12,500 nt of DNA from Chrysomallon squamiferum (GCA_012295275.1 CM022671.1:5346565-5359064); one strand, 5' to 3'. Positions 1 to 8,673 are shown, counted from the stretch's first letter. The notes: generated by a model not told the origin, from the sequence alone. Translations and numbers: made by a program.

Positions 1-15
1 TCATTTTTATTATTT

Positions 16-100
16 AAAAAAAAAAAAAAAATAATGACATCTGGTTTTTAATATTAATAATAATCATATCAACAAAAAAAAAAAAAACAAATATATATAT

Positions 101-157
<57 letters not shown>
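16..157. repeat. Poly-A, (AT)5 and (GA)27 microsatellite cluster
   Basis: A 16-base A run lies at 16-31, a second A run at 74-87, (AT)5 at 91-100 and an almost pure GA repeat at 104-157 (about 27 units). In the IP3R transcript the last reads as a CU repeat, a polypyrimidine tract deep in an intron. Confidence 0.97.
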
Positions 158-161
<4 letters not shown>

Positions 162-1028
162 TAAAAAAAAAACAAATATGGGATATAAATATTCATTTAA
201 TGTACTAAATTTAGAAATATTCTGATAAATATATTTTAAGACACAAAATTAAGTAAAAATAATTTAACATTAAAATTTAAAGCAAATAAAATTAACATTA
301 AATGTATATTTAAAACATAAATAAAAATAATAATAATAAACAATAATAAAATAAAAGTAAAAAATAGTATCTTTTAAAATATTAATAGCTTAAAACAATG
401 AATTAATACAAAAATGCACATCATTTAGAATTATATAGTATTTTTCTGAATAACAAAAATAAATAATAGTAATGATGATCATATTAAATAAAAAAAATAA
501 ATAAAAATAAAATAAATTAATAATAAAAGATCAAATCAACACATTTCTAAACATTATCTAAAACAATAACTAAAATATTTATACTTACTAGGACATTTAC
601 AATAAATATGACTATAAAATGCAACTATATTAAACCAAATATGATATCTTTCTATTAAAAATAAGCTAGTATTTAATAACACTTTTAGATATTACTTACA
701 TAGAAAATAAAAAAATTATAAATGTTTAAATAATCTTAATTTCTTTCCTATCATAATGTACTGAAATTATGTTTTAATTTTCAAAGTAGACATGTTAGAT
801 GATCTTGCACATAATCATAAAAAATATATATTTTGTTTTGTTTATGTTTTAAATTTAGTTTCAGTAACCTCTCCAAATCTCGAAAGTTAATAGGAAAAAA
901 ACAGAAAATCAAATTAAAAATTGTTAAATTTGAGAAACAATTCTTTTTAACATAGTAGTTTTACATATTCTTGAGTGAGTGAATGGAAAAATTAATGTGC
1001 TAATCAGAGCAAGCTGTAGTGAAACATG

Positions 1029-1084
1029 CTGCGACAGTTATGTTCTCTGACAAAGCCAGGGGGCGCTTCTGTCGCAGAACATAT
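1029..1084. other. GC-rich imperfect hairpin with a CTCF-like core
   Basis: Arms TATGTTCT (1039-1046) and AGAACATA (1076-1083) are exact inverted repeats. The pairing extends inward imperfectly (TCTGACAAAGC against GCTTCTGTCGCAGA) to a loop CAGGGGGC. A competing exact 9-bp pair is CTGCGACAG (1029-1037) with CTGTCGCAG (1069-1077). The centre CAGGGGGCGCT (1058-1068) matches the core of the known bilaterian CTCF motif. It could be a decayed small palindromic transposon or a binding site. Its composition is unlike anything nearby. No tRNA fold fits. Confidence 0.6.
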
Positions 1085-1505
1085 TCTTGTACATACTGTG
1101 TCTTTTACAGAACCAATTCATGTAATTATATCATTAAATGAAAAAAATAAAATAATAATTTATGCAAGTCCTTTAAAATACATTTCTTTACTCTGATAAA
1201 GCTTAGATTAAAAAAACAGAGAAGAAAAAAGTGACAGTTGTACCATATAATTAACATTCTCAAGCTGTGATACATGCAAATATGAATTAATAAAACTGAA
1301 AAATGTTTGTATGAAAGAGGCAGGTTATTCACAACAAATAATTACAATTAAAAATGTAATAAATATATTAAAATTTTTAATAAATAGTTAAAATGTTGAA
1401 TATAAAATATCGGGTGAACATTTTTATATTTTTTTTAATAAACTCAAACAAAAATGTAGTACTGACATGCATATATAATTTTACAACATTGAAAAGAAAA
1501 AATAT

Positions 1506-1506
1506 A

Positions 1507-1546
<40 letters not shown>

Positions 1547-1553
1547 GTAATAA
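1506..1553. repeat. (ATA)n microsatellite
   Basis: About 13 uninterrupted AAT units occur here, ending in AATAGTAAT. The surrounding 1560-1780 is low-complexity AAAT/AAAAT sequence. Confidence 0.95.
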
Positions 1554-1619
1554 TTAAAGAAAATAATGAAGTAAAAAAACAAAAACAGAAGTACATAAAT
1601 CCTATATAGAAAAAATAGA

Positions 1620-1780
1620 TCAAAATTAACAGAAGTTAATTAAATAAAAAATAAATAAAATAGATTAAAGTAAATAAAATAAGATAAAATAAAAAAAAAA
1701 ATAAAAAAATAAAATATAAAAAATAAAATAAAAATAAAGTAAAATTAAATAATAATAATAATAATAAAAGAAATATTTAA
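1620..1780. repeat. A-rich AAAT/AAAAT low-complexity tract
   Basis: This is almost entirely A and T, in AAAT, AAAAT and AAT words, with no C or G for long stretches. It is intronic and carries no signal I can identify. Confidence 0.9.
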
Positions 1781-1978
1781 AAAAAAGAAACAAACAATAC
1801 AAAAGTATACAAAAAAAAGAAGTATATTATTAACAAAGTTTCAAGCAACATTCTTCTTTTTTTTTTCTTTTTTTTTTTTAAATTTACAAAGTTTCAAAAT
1901 ACACAGAATTGTGAAATACAATATAAATGATATTAAAACAACAACAAACAACAACAAAGTTGTGAGATGACCTCTTAC

Positions 1979-2026
1979 CCTGCGATGGTTTTCTAGTTCT
2001 TTCTTACTCATTGACTTCAAGTCCAC
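1979..2026 (-). CDS. ITPR: IP3 receptor, probable 48-nt SII-C-like cassette exon
   Basis: This exon has sixteen codons, VDLKSMSKKELENHRR, phase 0 on both sides, so it can be included or skipped without a frameshift. The donor is GCAGG|GTAAGAGG, a strong match. The acceptor is TTTATTCCTCTTGCAACTGAAG, with A instead of pyrimidine before AG, a weak site of the kind seen at regulated exons. Mammalian ITPR1 has an alternatively spliced 16-residue exon (SII-C) at the same point, ending LRQLEDHKR; KKELENHRR lines up with it. The peptide is basic and has possible kinase sites at the serines. The exon is short and weakly conserved, so it rests on position, phase, length and the C-terminal match together. 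Whether it is alternative or constitutive cannot be read from DNA. Confidence 0.8.
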
Positions 2027-3033
2027 CTTCAGTTGCAAGAGGAATAAAGTGGGTGGACAGTGAATACAAATTAGACAAGCCGAAGTATGTAGGATCAATG
2101 CATGGCAAAGGCCAGATATTTTATTTTTTTATTATTATTATTATTATGAAAGGCCAATGATATCTAAAATATCAGACTTCATTTTGTTTCTGAATATTTT
2201 TATATTATCATTATTTTATTATATAATCTAAATATTTTTAACACTTATTCCTTTGTTGCTTTGGATAAAGAAAAATAATTCTTTTGACATGGGATTTATA
2301 GAACAAAAAATAATTAAAAATTAAATACATCCTGTTTATATCTTTACACTAAAATATCTTCGACTTTTGAAATAAATCTTTAATATTAAAACTAGGCTTT
2401 CTGCATTTTAAAGTCTAATTTAGAAGTGAAAATAACATTACTGATTTAAAGAATTTAATAACAAGTACATCTAACATCTGGTCTTTAGTTTCTCTGCATT
2501 CAGTTATTTAACATTAGTGACAGCCAACAATAAGACATGCATAACAAAATTTCATGTCATGTACTCAACATTTTAAAACTGACTTGCAAACAATTTTATT
2601 TCATATATACATGGATAGAATATGTATTAATTGAAATTACTATGTGATAGGATATTAACATTATATAAATAAACTGAATTAAACTGTATTTATATATCAA
2701 ATAACAAATGAAAAATGTGTAACAAACAAATAATTAAAGAACATTCTGTATACTTCATAGGAATTGTTTTGTTTATCAGATCAGCCTTTGACAATAATAA
2801 ATTTGTGTCAGTAATGTAATGAGTATAAATATTCATAACTGTGCCAAAGACTTATTTTTTAAATTATTTTTTTTATCTTTATTGTTTGTATAATGTGATA
2901 TCAAAGACAAAATTCTGTTCATGTCAGACATATTTTATTATTGTTACAGGCTGTCTTTAAGAAACAAAAAACACAACCTCAAAATGCAATCACTTGAATG
3001 CATACAATATTTATTTAGAACAGATTTACTTAA

Positions 3034-3046
3034 CAAATAAATAAAA

Positions 3047-3089
<43 letters not shown>

Positions 3090-3092
3090 ATT
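3034..3092. repeat. (AAAT)n microsatellite
   Basis: About 14 AAAT units occur, with one short interruption near the left end (ATAAAATAA). Confidence 0.96.
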
Positions 3093-3290
3093 AAAACAAT
3101 ACTTTTCAAGTATGCAAAATGTATTTAGATTTTGCATTTATATCCCTGATGGAGAAAATCTAAATTAAATATAAAATATCAGTATACAAAACAAACAAAA
3201 CAATTATATGAAGTATACAGAGTTTTTGTTCACCTCACCCAAAATATATTAAAAATAATTAAAAATTAAAACAAAAAGAAGACAAAATCA

Positions 3291-3561
3291 GATATATATG
3301 TGTATTCATGTGTGCACATGTGTGTATATATGTGGGTTTGTATGTAATAAAATGTGTGTATATATATATATATATATATGTAATGCTATGTATGTAATGT
3401 ATGTTATGTTTATATATATGTTTGTATGTATTTGTATGTGTTTGTATATATAATATATGTGTCTATTTATTTATATGTGTGTGTGTGTGTGTGTGTGTGT
3501 ACATATGTATGCACATGTGTATATTTTTTATGTGTATACATATGAATGTATGTCTGTGTAT

Positions 3562-3603
<42 letters not shown>

Positions 3604-3612
3604 TGTGTGTGT
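3291..3612. repeat. Compound TG/TA/TATG microsatellite block
   Basis: This block is 320 bp of TATATG, TGTATG and TG words. It includes a pure TA run at 3359-3379, a pure TG run at 3475-3500 and a TG run at 3564-3612 with a single A interruption. On the IP3R transcript strand these are CA repeats lying 33 nt past the donor of exon 3646-3757. Long CA runs are known binding sites of hnRNP L and can enhance or repress nearby splicing. Confidence 0.96.
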
Positions 3613-3645
3613 AACTATGAGGTATACATTAAGTAAATCACTAAC

Positions 3646-3757
3646 CTTGTCTCCGTACTCAATGTCAATGGTCATCATCTCTTTGAGAGTCTGTAACACC
3701 TTGATACACAGCTTCTCCTCTTTCTCCTCCAGCAGCTTCTTAGTGTGCTGAATCAAC
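3646..3757 (-). CDS. ITPR: IP3 receptor, exon: [21 protein letters not shown], just before the SII site
   Basis: This exon has one base completing arginine (AG|G), then 37 codons, ending phase 0. It reads [20 protein letters not shown] and continues [17 protein letters not shown]. The family motif LIKHT..LLEE.EEKLC.KVLQTL.EMM is plain. The acceptor is GTGTTTAACACAG|GTTGATT and the donor is GTTAGTG. The exon ends at YGDK, exactly where mammalian ITPR1 (YGEK) accepts the SII insert. Its 3' splice site and first 17 coding bases are repeated in the upstream intron. A run of CA repeats starts 33 nt past its donor. Both features could bear on how this exon is spliced. Confidence 0.97.
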
Positions 3758-4061
3758 CTGTGTTAAACACAAAGTTTTAGTTTAATATACAACCACTGCT
3801 TTCAATCAACCTGTGTTAAACACAAAAGACTGTGTGGTTGTAACAACCACTGCAAGATAACAGTGTTAGTGTGCTGAATCAACCTGTGTTAAACACACTA
3901 ACTGTCTTAGTCAAAGTTTAATATATATCTTTCACACAGGAAGACTGTGTGGTTGTAACAACCACTACAAGATAACAGTGTTAGTGTGCTGAATCAACCT
4001 GTGTTAAACACATAAAATCCCACAAAATAATAATAATAAATCAACCTAAAACACATAAAAT
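3741..4061. repeat. Tandem duplication of an intron-exon boundary (five copies of the acceptor core)
   Basis: A 30-bp segment at 3741-3770, made of 17 coding bases and 13 intron bases, recurs exactly at 3867-3896 and 3982-4011. The shorter AATCAACCTGTGTTAAACAC core also occurs at 3804-3823, and a version with GTGTT lost lies at 4039-4055. Around them a 72-bp unit (3826-3897 and 3941-4012) differs at one base. Each large unit contains two short palindromes: GTGGTTGT-A-ACAACCAC and TGTGTT-A-AACACA. The coding copy at 3741-3757 is conserved IP3R sequence, so the intron copies must be derived from it. Confidence 0.95.
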
Positions 4062-4086
4062 AAAAATAATAATAATAATAATAATC

Positions 4087-4117
<31 letters not shown>

Positions 4118-4119
4118 TC

Positions 4120-4150
<31 letters not shown>

Positions 4151-4152
4151 TC

Positions 4153-4187
<35 letters not shown>

Positions 4188-4188
4188 C

Positions 4189-4219
<31 letters not shown>

Positions 4220-4546
4220 TAGTAATAATAATCACAGTAATAATAATAATAATAATAATCATAGTAATAATAATAACAGTAATAATAATAATAATAATAA
4301 AAATTATAACAACAACAACAATCATAATAATTCTTTGATAGATTGATTATATAAACTGAGGCATGAACAACAAAATACTTAATTATACTGAAACAATCAA
4401 ACAGAATTTCCTAAGATGTAAAGTAAATAAATGAAAATGTTGATGTATTCCTAGAAGTAAATAACAACACTGATACTGTTATTATTAGTAACAACTATCT
4501 TTCTTACTTAATAAATAAATAAACAAAAACAGTTCTGAATGTTTAC
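3758..4546 (-). other. Intron carrying duplicated 3' splice sites and a TAA array
   Basis: This 789-nt intron lies between exons 4547-4695 and 3646-3757. Its acceptor-proximal third is a tandem repeat derived from the acceptor itself. The next third is a long TAA array. The donor-proximal part is plain AT-rich sequence. Confidence 0.9.
4063..4307. repeat. Interrupted (TAA)n array with TCATAG punctuation
   Basis: This is about 245 bp of TAA units, broken by TCATAG at 4085, 4119, 4151, 4188 and 4260 and by TCACAG near 4232. The spacing of 28-37 bases suggests the array grew by copying a block of several units and not only by single-unit slippage. AACAACAAC follows at its right edge. The open frame across it on the minus strand (runs of isoleucine) is an artefact of the repeat. 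Confidence 0.95.
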
Positions 4547-4695
4547 CTTGATAAAAATCCTCCACTTTCACATTTCTTGCGGGCCTCGGTGCCAGCTGGG
4601 AAAAGTAACTCTGGTCGGTGCAAAACATCTACCAAGACTGAGAGTTCAGCTTGAACCAAGGGGCGTAACTGGTCTTCCAGTGTGGAAACTATATC
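4547..4695 (-). CDS. ITPR: IP3 receptor, exon: [19 protein letters not shown] segment
   Basis: This exon has 49 codons plus two bases (AG), phase 0 to phase 2. The acceptor is AATATTTTCAG and the donor is GTAAAC. It opens [20 protein letters not shown], contains [20 protein letters not shown] and ends KCESGGFLS, followed by the split arginine codon. Vertebrate type 1 reads [42 protein letters not shown] here, and the recalled insect receptor has [14 protein letters not shown]; this exon shares the insect form. It continues NIIEGLQ of the exon 3.85 kb upstream with no residues missing, so no exon is overlooked in the long intron between. Confidence 0.98.
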
Positions 4696-4721
4696 CTGAA
4701 AATATTTTAAAATTTATTTAA

Positions 4722-4747
4722 TTTTTTTTTTTTTTTTTCTTTTTTTT
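4722..4747. repeat. Poly-T tract
   Basis: Seventeen T, one C, then eight T. On the transcript strand it is an A run 27-52 nt ahead of the acceptor of exon 4547-4695. Confidence 0.95.
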
Positions 4748-5660
4748 AGTACAGAATAGTATAAAGATACAATGCAGCAGATATTAAAATAATTTTATTT
4801 TCAGGAGTAGGATTTTTGACAAGCTTTAATTCTGTTTACTTCCCCTGACTCTTGTTACCTATATCAAACTCTTTCCATTTTTATCCATTTCACAACTTTT
4901 TTCATTAAGGCTGATAACTAAATATTAATATTAGTATCCTAATTAAACTATAATAATACAAACTGACAGATTATAATGGGTTCATTTTGTGAACTTGAGA
5001 AACAGAGAGACATACATACACATCCACATACAGAGACAGAGAGACAGAAGGAAATTATAATATTATTCAACAGCTCTTCAACATCCCATAAAGTTTTGTA
5101 TACATTTAAAAACAATAAAACAGTGCTTTCTTTTCTTAATTATTTATCTTATCATACATTTATGTATAATTTTAACATTAGTAAATATATTTTAAAAATC
5201 TATTATCACTGCAGCTTGTGTTATTTTTCAAAAAGAAGGTTTACAAAATGGGAACAAGATTCATCTAAAGCTAATTTAAAATACTTAACATCAGAACTAT
5301 TTCTACAATATTAACATGTAACTACTTTAAAACTATCTCTCAGAAAACCCCTTATTTAAATTTTTTCAAAGAAATTTCACTTTTTTAATTAAATCTGCCA
5401 TTTATTGAAAATAAGATTGCAGATTCACATATATTATGTTTATTTAAAATATGAAACTATATTCAATTTCAAAACAGTTGAAAATATTTTTAAAATTCTG
5501 AACTGACAAAATCCAAATAAAAGAAAATGTTGTTAATGCAAGGTTCTTTCTAAAGAATGAAATTTACAAATATTAAAAACATTTAGAAAAAAGTACTCAG
5601 TATTTAATCCTTGTCAAAATAACCTGTACAATAATTATGCAAACATTTTCAAAAGTAAAA

Positions 5661-5711
5661 TAAATAAATAATAATAATAATAATAAAAATATATATATAT
5701 ATATATATATA
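5661..5711. repeat. AAAT / AAT / (AT)n compound microsatellite
   Basis: TAAATAAATA is followed by about six AAT units, then about 11 AT units ending at 5711. Confidence 0.95.
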
Positions 5712-6212
5712 ATTTAAAAATATATTATATATTAAGACCTTTGACAATAATTTTAAAAATTAATTTGGCCTGCTGTTTCAAAATGATAAAAATGTAAAGA
5801 TACTAATTTCCAATTTATATTCTACTGTAAAACCTATCAGATGAGTTTTCATGTTTAAAAAATTAAAAATATAATGACAACATCATTGGATCTACAAATA
5901 AAATACTCTAAACTATGTTTAGATTTGTAAAGAACATTTAAAATATTTATCTCTACAGTATTACTATTTATTAAATATTATTAAAATATTAGTTTAAAAA
6001 TACATTGAGACAGGGAGAGTGATAGAGATAGTGAGATGGTGAGATATATAAAGTGATATAAAGAAAGTTTTACTTTTGATAATTTTACTTTTTAAAATAT
6101 CTTATTAACAATTGTTATTGTTAATTTATAATATCGTTACCATTATAATGATTATTTATTGGCTTTTTTACTACATTCTATTAAACATCTTTATTGTGAT
6201 CAAAAATTATTG

Positions 6213-6236
6213 TCATTATCATCATCATCATCATTT
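6213..6236. repeat. Short (ATC)n run
   Basis: ATTATCATCATCATCATCAT, about five ATC units, an ordinary intronic microsatellite. Confidence 0.85.
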
Positions 6237-6785
6237 TATGCTTATAAATTCTTGTTATTAAATACTAGAAGAAGAAATGAGGAGATAATTATTCTAGTGT
6301 TCAAAAAAGTCAGAAAAATGGAGAACTAATAAAAAAATATTTCAAGGCTGTGACTATAGTTACAATATTTATACTAAGTACTTATCAAATAATAAACATT
6401 TATATATAAAAAAGAAAAAACAACAGAATATGTCTTCTTTGGATGTAATAACTTGCATTATAAACAGAGTTGAGTAAAAATTAACTATTATAGTTATATT
6501 GAATTATTAATTTTTAATATTATTGTTTAAATTATATCAATCTTTATTTCAGATTTCAATTTCTAAAATAAATTAATTTAAAAAATTGAGTTTGCTGTTT
6601 TGCAAGTATTACATTCATGTAAGACTCATTCTTCATTCCAATTAATTTAACATAATTAACCTCCACAATTTCATATCCTGTAATCTGCAAGATTAATTAT
6701 AAAAAATAAATAAATAAACTTGGTTTCTAAATGAACATTACAATGGATGAAGAAACTCATAAATAAATGTTAATGATATCCAAGT

Positions 6786-7053
6786 ATAAAAACATAAAAT
6801 AAAATAAAATAAAACAATAATACAAAATTTAACAGAATAAAATAAATAAAATAGAAACAGAACAGAATAGAATAGAACAGAAAAAACACAGAATAGAATA
6901 AAATAAAAAAAACCCAGAAAATAAAAAAAAAGAAAAGAAAATTAGAAAAAAAAATAAATAAATAAAACAAGGCAAAATATTTTTAAAAAATAGAAAAGAG
7001 AATAAAATAAAATACAAAATAAAATAAAAGTAGAATTTGAGTAGAATAAAATG

Positions 7054-7096
<43 letters not shown>

Positions 7097-7125
7097 ATGA
7101 ATAAAATAAAAATATAATAAAAACA
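6786..7125. repeat. Strand-biased A-rich block with a 38-base poly-A
   Basis: The plus strand has words AAAAT, GAATA and ACAGAATAG, then AAAAAGAAAAG, and a pure run of 38 A at 7054-7091. There is almost no C on this strand. The minus-strand open frames here (phenylalanine and leucine runs) come from the repeat. A poly-A like this could be the tail of an old retroposed element, but I see no element body or target-site duplication beside it. Confidence 0.95.
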
Positions 7126-8110
7126 ATATTGCTGGATATTAATAAAAATTATGAGCACAATAATTACAGATAATGTCTGAATAATTTAAAGTATATATAA
7201 ATTAATGAATCTTTAATTAAGTTTATTTTAAAAACAACAACAACAACAAAAAATGTTAATATACATTTTAGATAACATCTCTATATTTTATGTGTTTGAC
7301 AACAAAACCAAATAAATGAATATTTAATGGAACATTCCAGCAGAAATGCTACCAAAATTAATTATTTCATAAAAATCATGTCACTGTTGAACTGAAGATA
7401 TTAACACTAGTATGTTAATTAAAATGTTACAGAAATACAGAAAAGGAATTGTTACGTTGAGATAGAGGAAGAACATAAAAAATCTTTTCAGATATTTGTT
7501 ATGAAATAAAGTGAAGACTATTAAATATTGACTGTTAAAGTTTTTCTTCTATGTTATAACTACTTATTTTCTTTTTATAAATTTTTATTTTAAAAAATCG
7601 TGAATATTAAAATATTTGATTTGTTTATCTATTAAGTTAATAGGATTAAATGACATTTTGTATTTTGAAATTTCTGTTCATGGACAGATAGTTTTTAAAA
7701 GTGGGCATTTTTTTTAAACAGAACAAATTAGATTTAATGCAGTTGTTGGCACATCTTAACACTATATAATTAACATGTTTATGAACATAAAATAGATAAA
7801 ATATGAAAAATAAAATAACTTTGAAAAAGCTATAATCATAATTGACAAACCTTTTAAAAATATGTAAAATAATAATAACCATTATGCAATTAAAAAAAGA
7901 CATAAACAAAAATTATACAAACTCAAAATAAGAGAATATAAATAAATAAGTAAATGTTAAAATAAAATAATATTTAAAATATTTAAAAAAAAAAGAAAAA
8001 AAATAGGCAATGTATAATCATAAATTTTGATTTAAATAATAAACAACATTTTTGTGAAATTTAAACCTCAGATCATTTAAACATAAACAGTATGTAAAAT
8101 GGACACACAC

Positions 8111-8289
8111 CTGCAGACCCTCAATGATGTTTTTAGAATCCTTTGAAGCATCCACTCCAGACTCTCGCCTGTTGAGTCTTGCCCCGGTCATCCACTTGTT
8201 TGTGTGTTTCATGACAATCTGCGTCTTCTCGAATATCGTGTTCACCTGGCTGTCCAGGTCTACAGGTATTGCCACACCTCGACTTTTAG
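8111..8289 (-). CDS. ITPR: IP3 receptor, exon: IPVDLDSQV and RRES phosphorylation-site region
   Basis: This exon has two bases completing the split alanine codon, then 59 codons, ending phase 0. The acceptor is GTGTTTCCAG and the donor is GTGTGT. It contains KSRGVAIPVDLDSQVNTIFE and ends DSKNIIEGLQ. Family marks are the IPVDLDSQVN block and the NIIE.LQ end. Residues 40-43 of the exon are RRES (8159-8170), aligned with RRDS of mammalian type 1, whose serine (about 1588) is the first protein-kinase-A site known to raise channel activity. The stretch MKHTNKWMTGARLN just before it is poorly conserved, as in relatives. The intron on its 3' side is the longest inside the window, 3.4 kb. Confidence 0.97.
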
Positions 8290-8552
8290 CTGGAAACACC
8301 AAATTCAAACGTTTAATTAAACGTTATAGCACATGACTTTAACAGTTATAGTAAATTGAAATAGAAACAAAAACAAATAACAAGAGCAAAAAATTCAAGT
8401 TTCATTAACAAATATGATACAGATTAAAATAAAAGATTATCACTTTCTAAAAATTCTGGATACACATTATACTACTCTTGACATCCACAGAACTACTAAG
8501 AGTTAAAAACAGACAAAGAAACGTGACATTACAATGTGAATTAAGTAATTAC
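8290..8552 (-). other. Intron with an 18-bp palindrome near its acceptor
   Basis: This is a short AT-rich intron between exons 8553-8673 and 8111-8289. The sequence AACGTTTAATTAAACGTT at 8308-8325 is a perfect palindrome lying 19-36 nt before the acceptor, the usual place of a branch point. Confidence 0.9.
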
Positions 8553-8673
8553 CACTTTCAGACAGAGTCTTAATGCAGGTTTCTACATGGTATCGCTGAG
8601 ATCCTGACAGCCATTGGCAGTGAGAAACACGGAAAGCTCCTTGTAGAAGTCTAACAAACACTGGCTGGTTGGC
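8553..8673 (-). CDS. ITPR: IP3 receptor, exon: [14 protein letters not shown] segment
   Basis: This exon is 121 nt: phase 0 at its start and phase 1 at its end, leaving one G that completes an alanine codon with the next exon. The acceptor is TTTTTTGTACAG and the donor is GTAATT. It opens [20 protein letters not shown] and ends [10 protein letters not shown]. This matches QPVFVQLLQG.FRV..C.WL......VE.CI..L in IP3 receptors. Across the junction the protein reads LSES-A-KSRGVAIPVDLD, as the family requires. The middle ([10 protein letters not shown]) differs from the vertebrate WLMPSQKASV, normal divergence for this loop. Confidence 0.97.

Larger units (their letters stand above)
1..1978 (-). 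other. Intron (5' part) after the SII-like exon
   Basis: This is very AT-rich sequence with no exon I can support. The next IP3R exon, expected to begin near GEALRQ, is not recognisable here and must lie beyond the window edge. It holds poly-A, AT, AG and AAT repeats and one GC-rich hairpin (1029-1084). Open frames in it are low-complexity. Confidence 0.8.
2027..3645 (-). other. Intron before the SII-like exon
   Basis: This intron is 1.6 kb. The 80 bases next to the SII-like exon (2027-2106) are GC-richer than the rest and, on the transcript strand, rich in C and T. The middle is unremarkable AT-rich sequence, and the donor-proximal end is a CA/TA repeat block (3291-3612). I looked for counterparts of the mammalian SII-A and SII-B exons and found none that I can support; a one-codon SII-B could not be seen by eye. 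Confidence 0.85.
4696..8110 (-). other. Longest intron in the window (3.4 kb)
   Basis: It joins NIIEGLQ to DIVSTLED with no missing residues. It contains poly-T at 4722-4747, an AAT/AT repeat near 5661-5711, a long A-rich block at 6786-7125 and an AAC run near 7234-7250. No coding segment, RNA gene or recognisable mobile element was seen. Open frames inside (for example 4976-5314 on the plus strand and 7646-7909 on the minus strand) have no family resemblance and near-random AT-rich codon content. Confidence 0.85.

Noticed and set aside
1020-1110. Possible further IP3R exon, because of raised GC
   Set aside because: None of the minus-strand frames match the expected sequence after the SII site, and stops interrupt two of them. 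The inverted-repeat structure explains the composition better.
2027-2110. Upstream extension of the SII-like exon (open frame continues to 2098)
   Set aside because: There is no other acceptor AG in that stretch, the translation has no family match, and the 16-codon exon fits the known boundary.
3401-3751. Plus-strand open frame rich in Cys and Val
   Set aside because: It translates the TG/TATG microsatellite and then runs antisense across a real IP3R exon.
3741-4013. CRISPR-like array, because of 30-bp direct repeats with spacers
   Set aside because: There are only three full copies, the repeat contains conserved IP3R coding sequence and a splice site, the spacers resemble each other, and the context is eukaryotic.
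4041-4325. Minus-strand frame of isoleucine runs with regular Thr-Met, membrane-like
   Set aside because: It is a product of the TAA array, with no codon evidence of selection.
4976-5314. Plus-strand open frame of 112 codons
   Set aside because: It lies in the middle of an IP3R intron. The codon use is AT-driven, it has no family resemblance, and its start is in a CA/GA-rich low-complexity stretch.
7054-7091. Poly-A tail of a retrotransposon or processed pseudogene
   Set aside because: No coding remnant or SINE-like promoter sequence precedes it, and no flanking direct repeat was found. It sits inside a broader A-rich block.
6770-7158. Minus-strand Phe/Leu-rich frames that look like membrane proteins
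   Set aside because: They translate the poly-A/AAAAT low-complexity block.
8124-8336. Plus-strand open frame over exon 8111-8289
   Set aside because: It is antisense shadow of a clearly conserved minus-strand exon.
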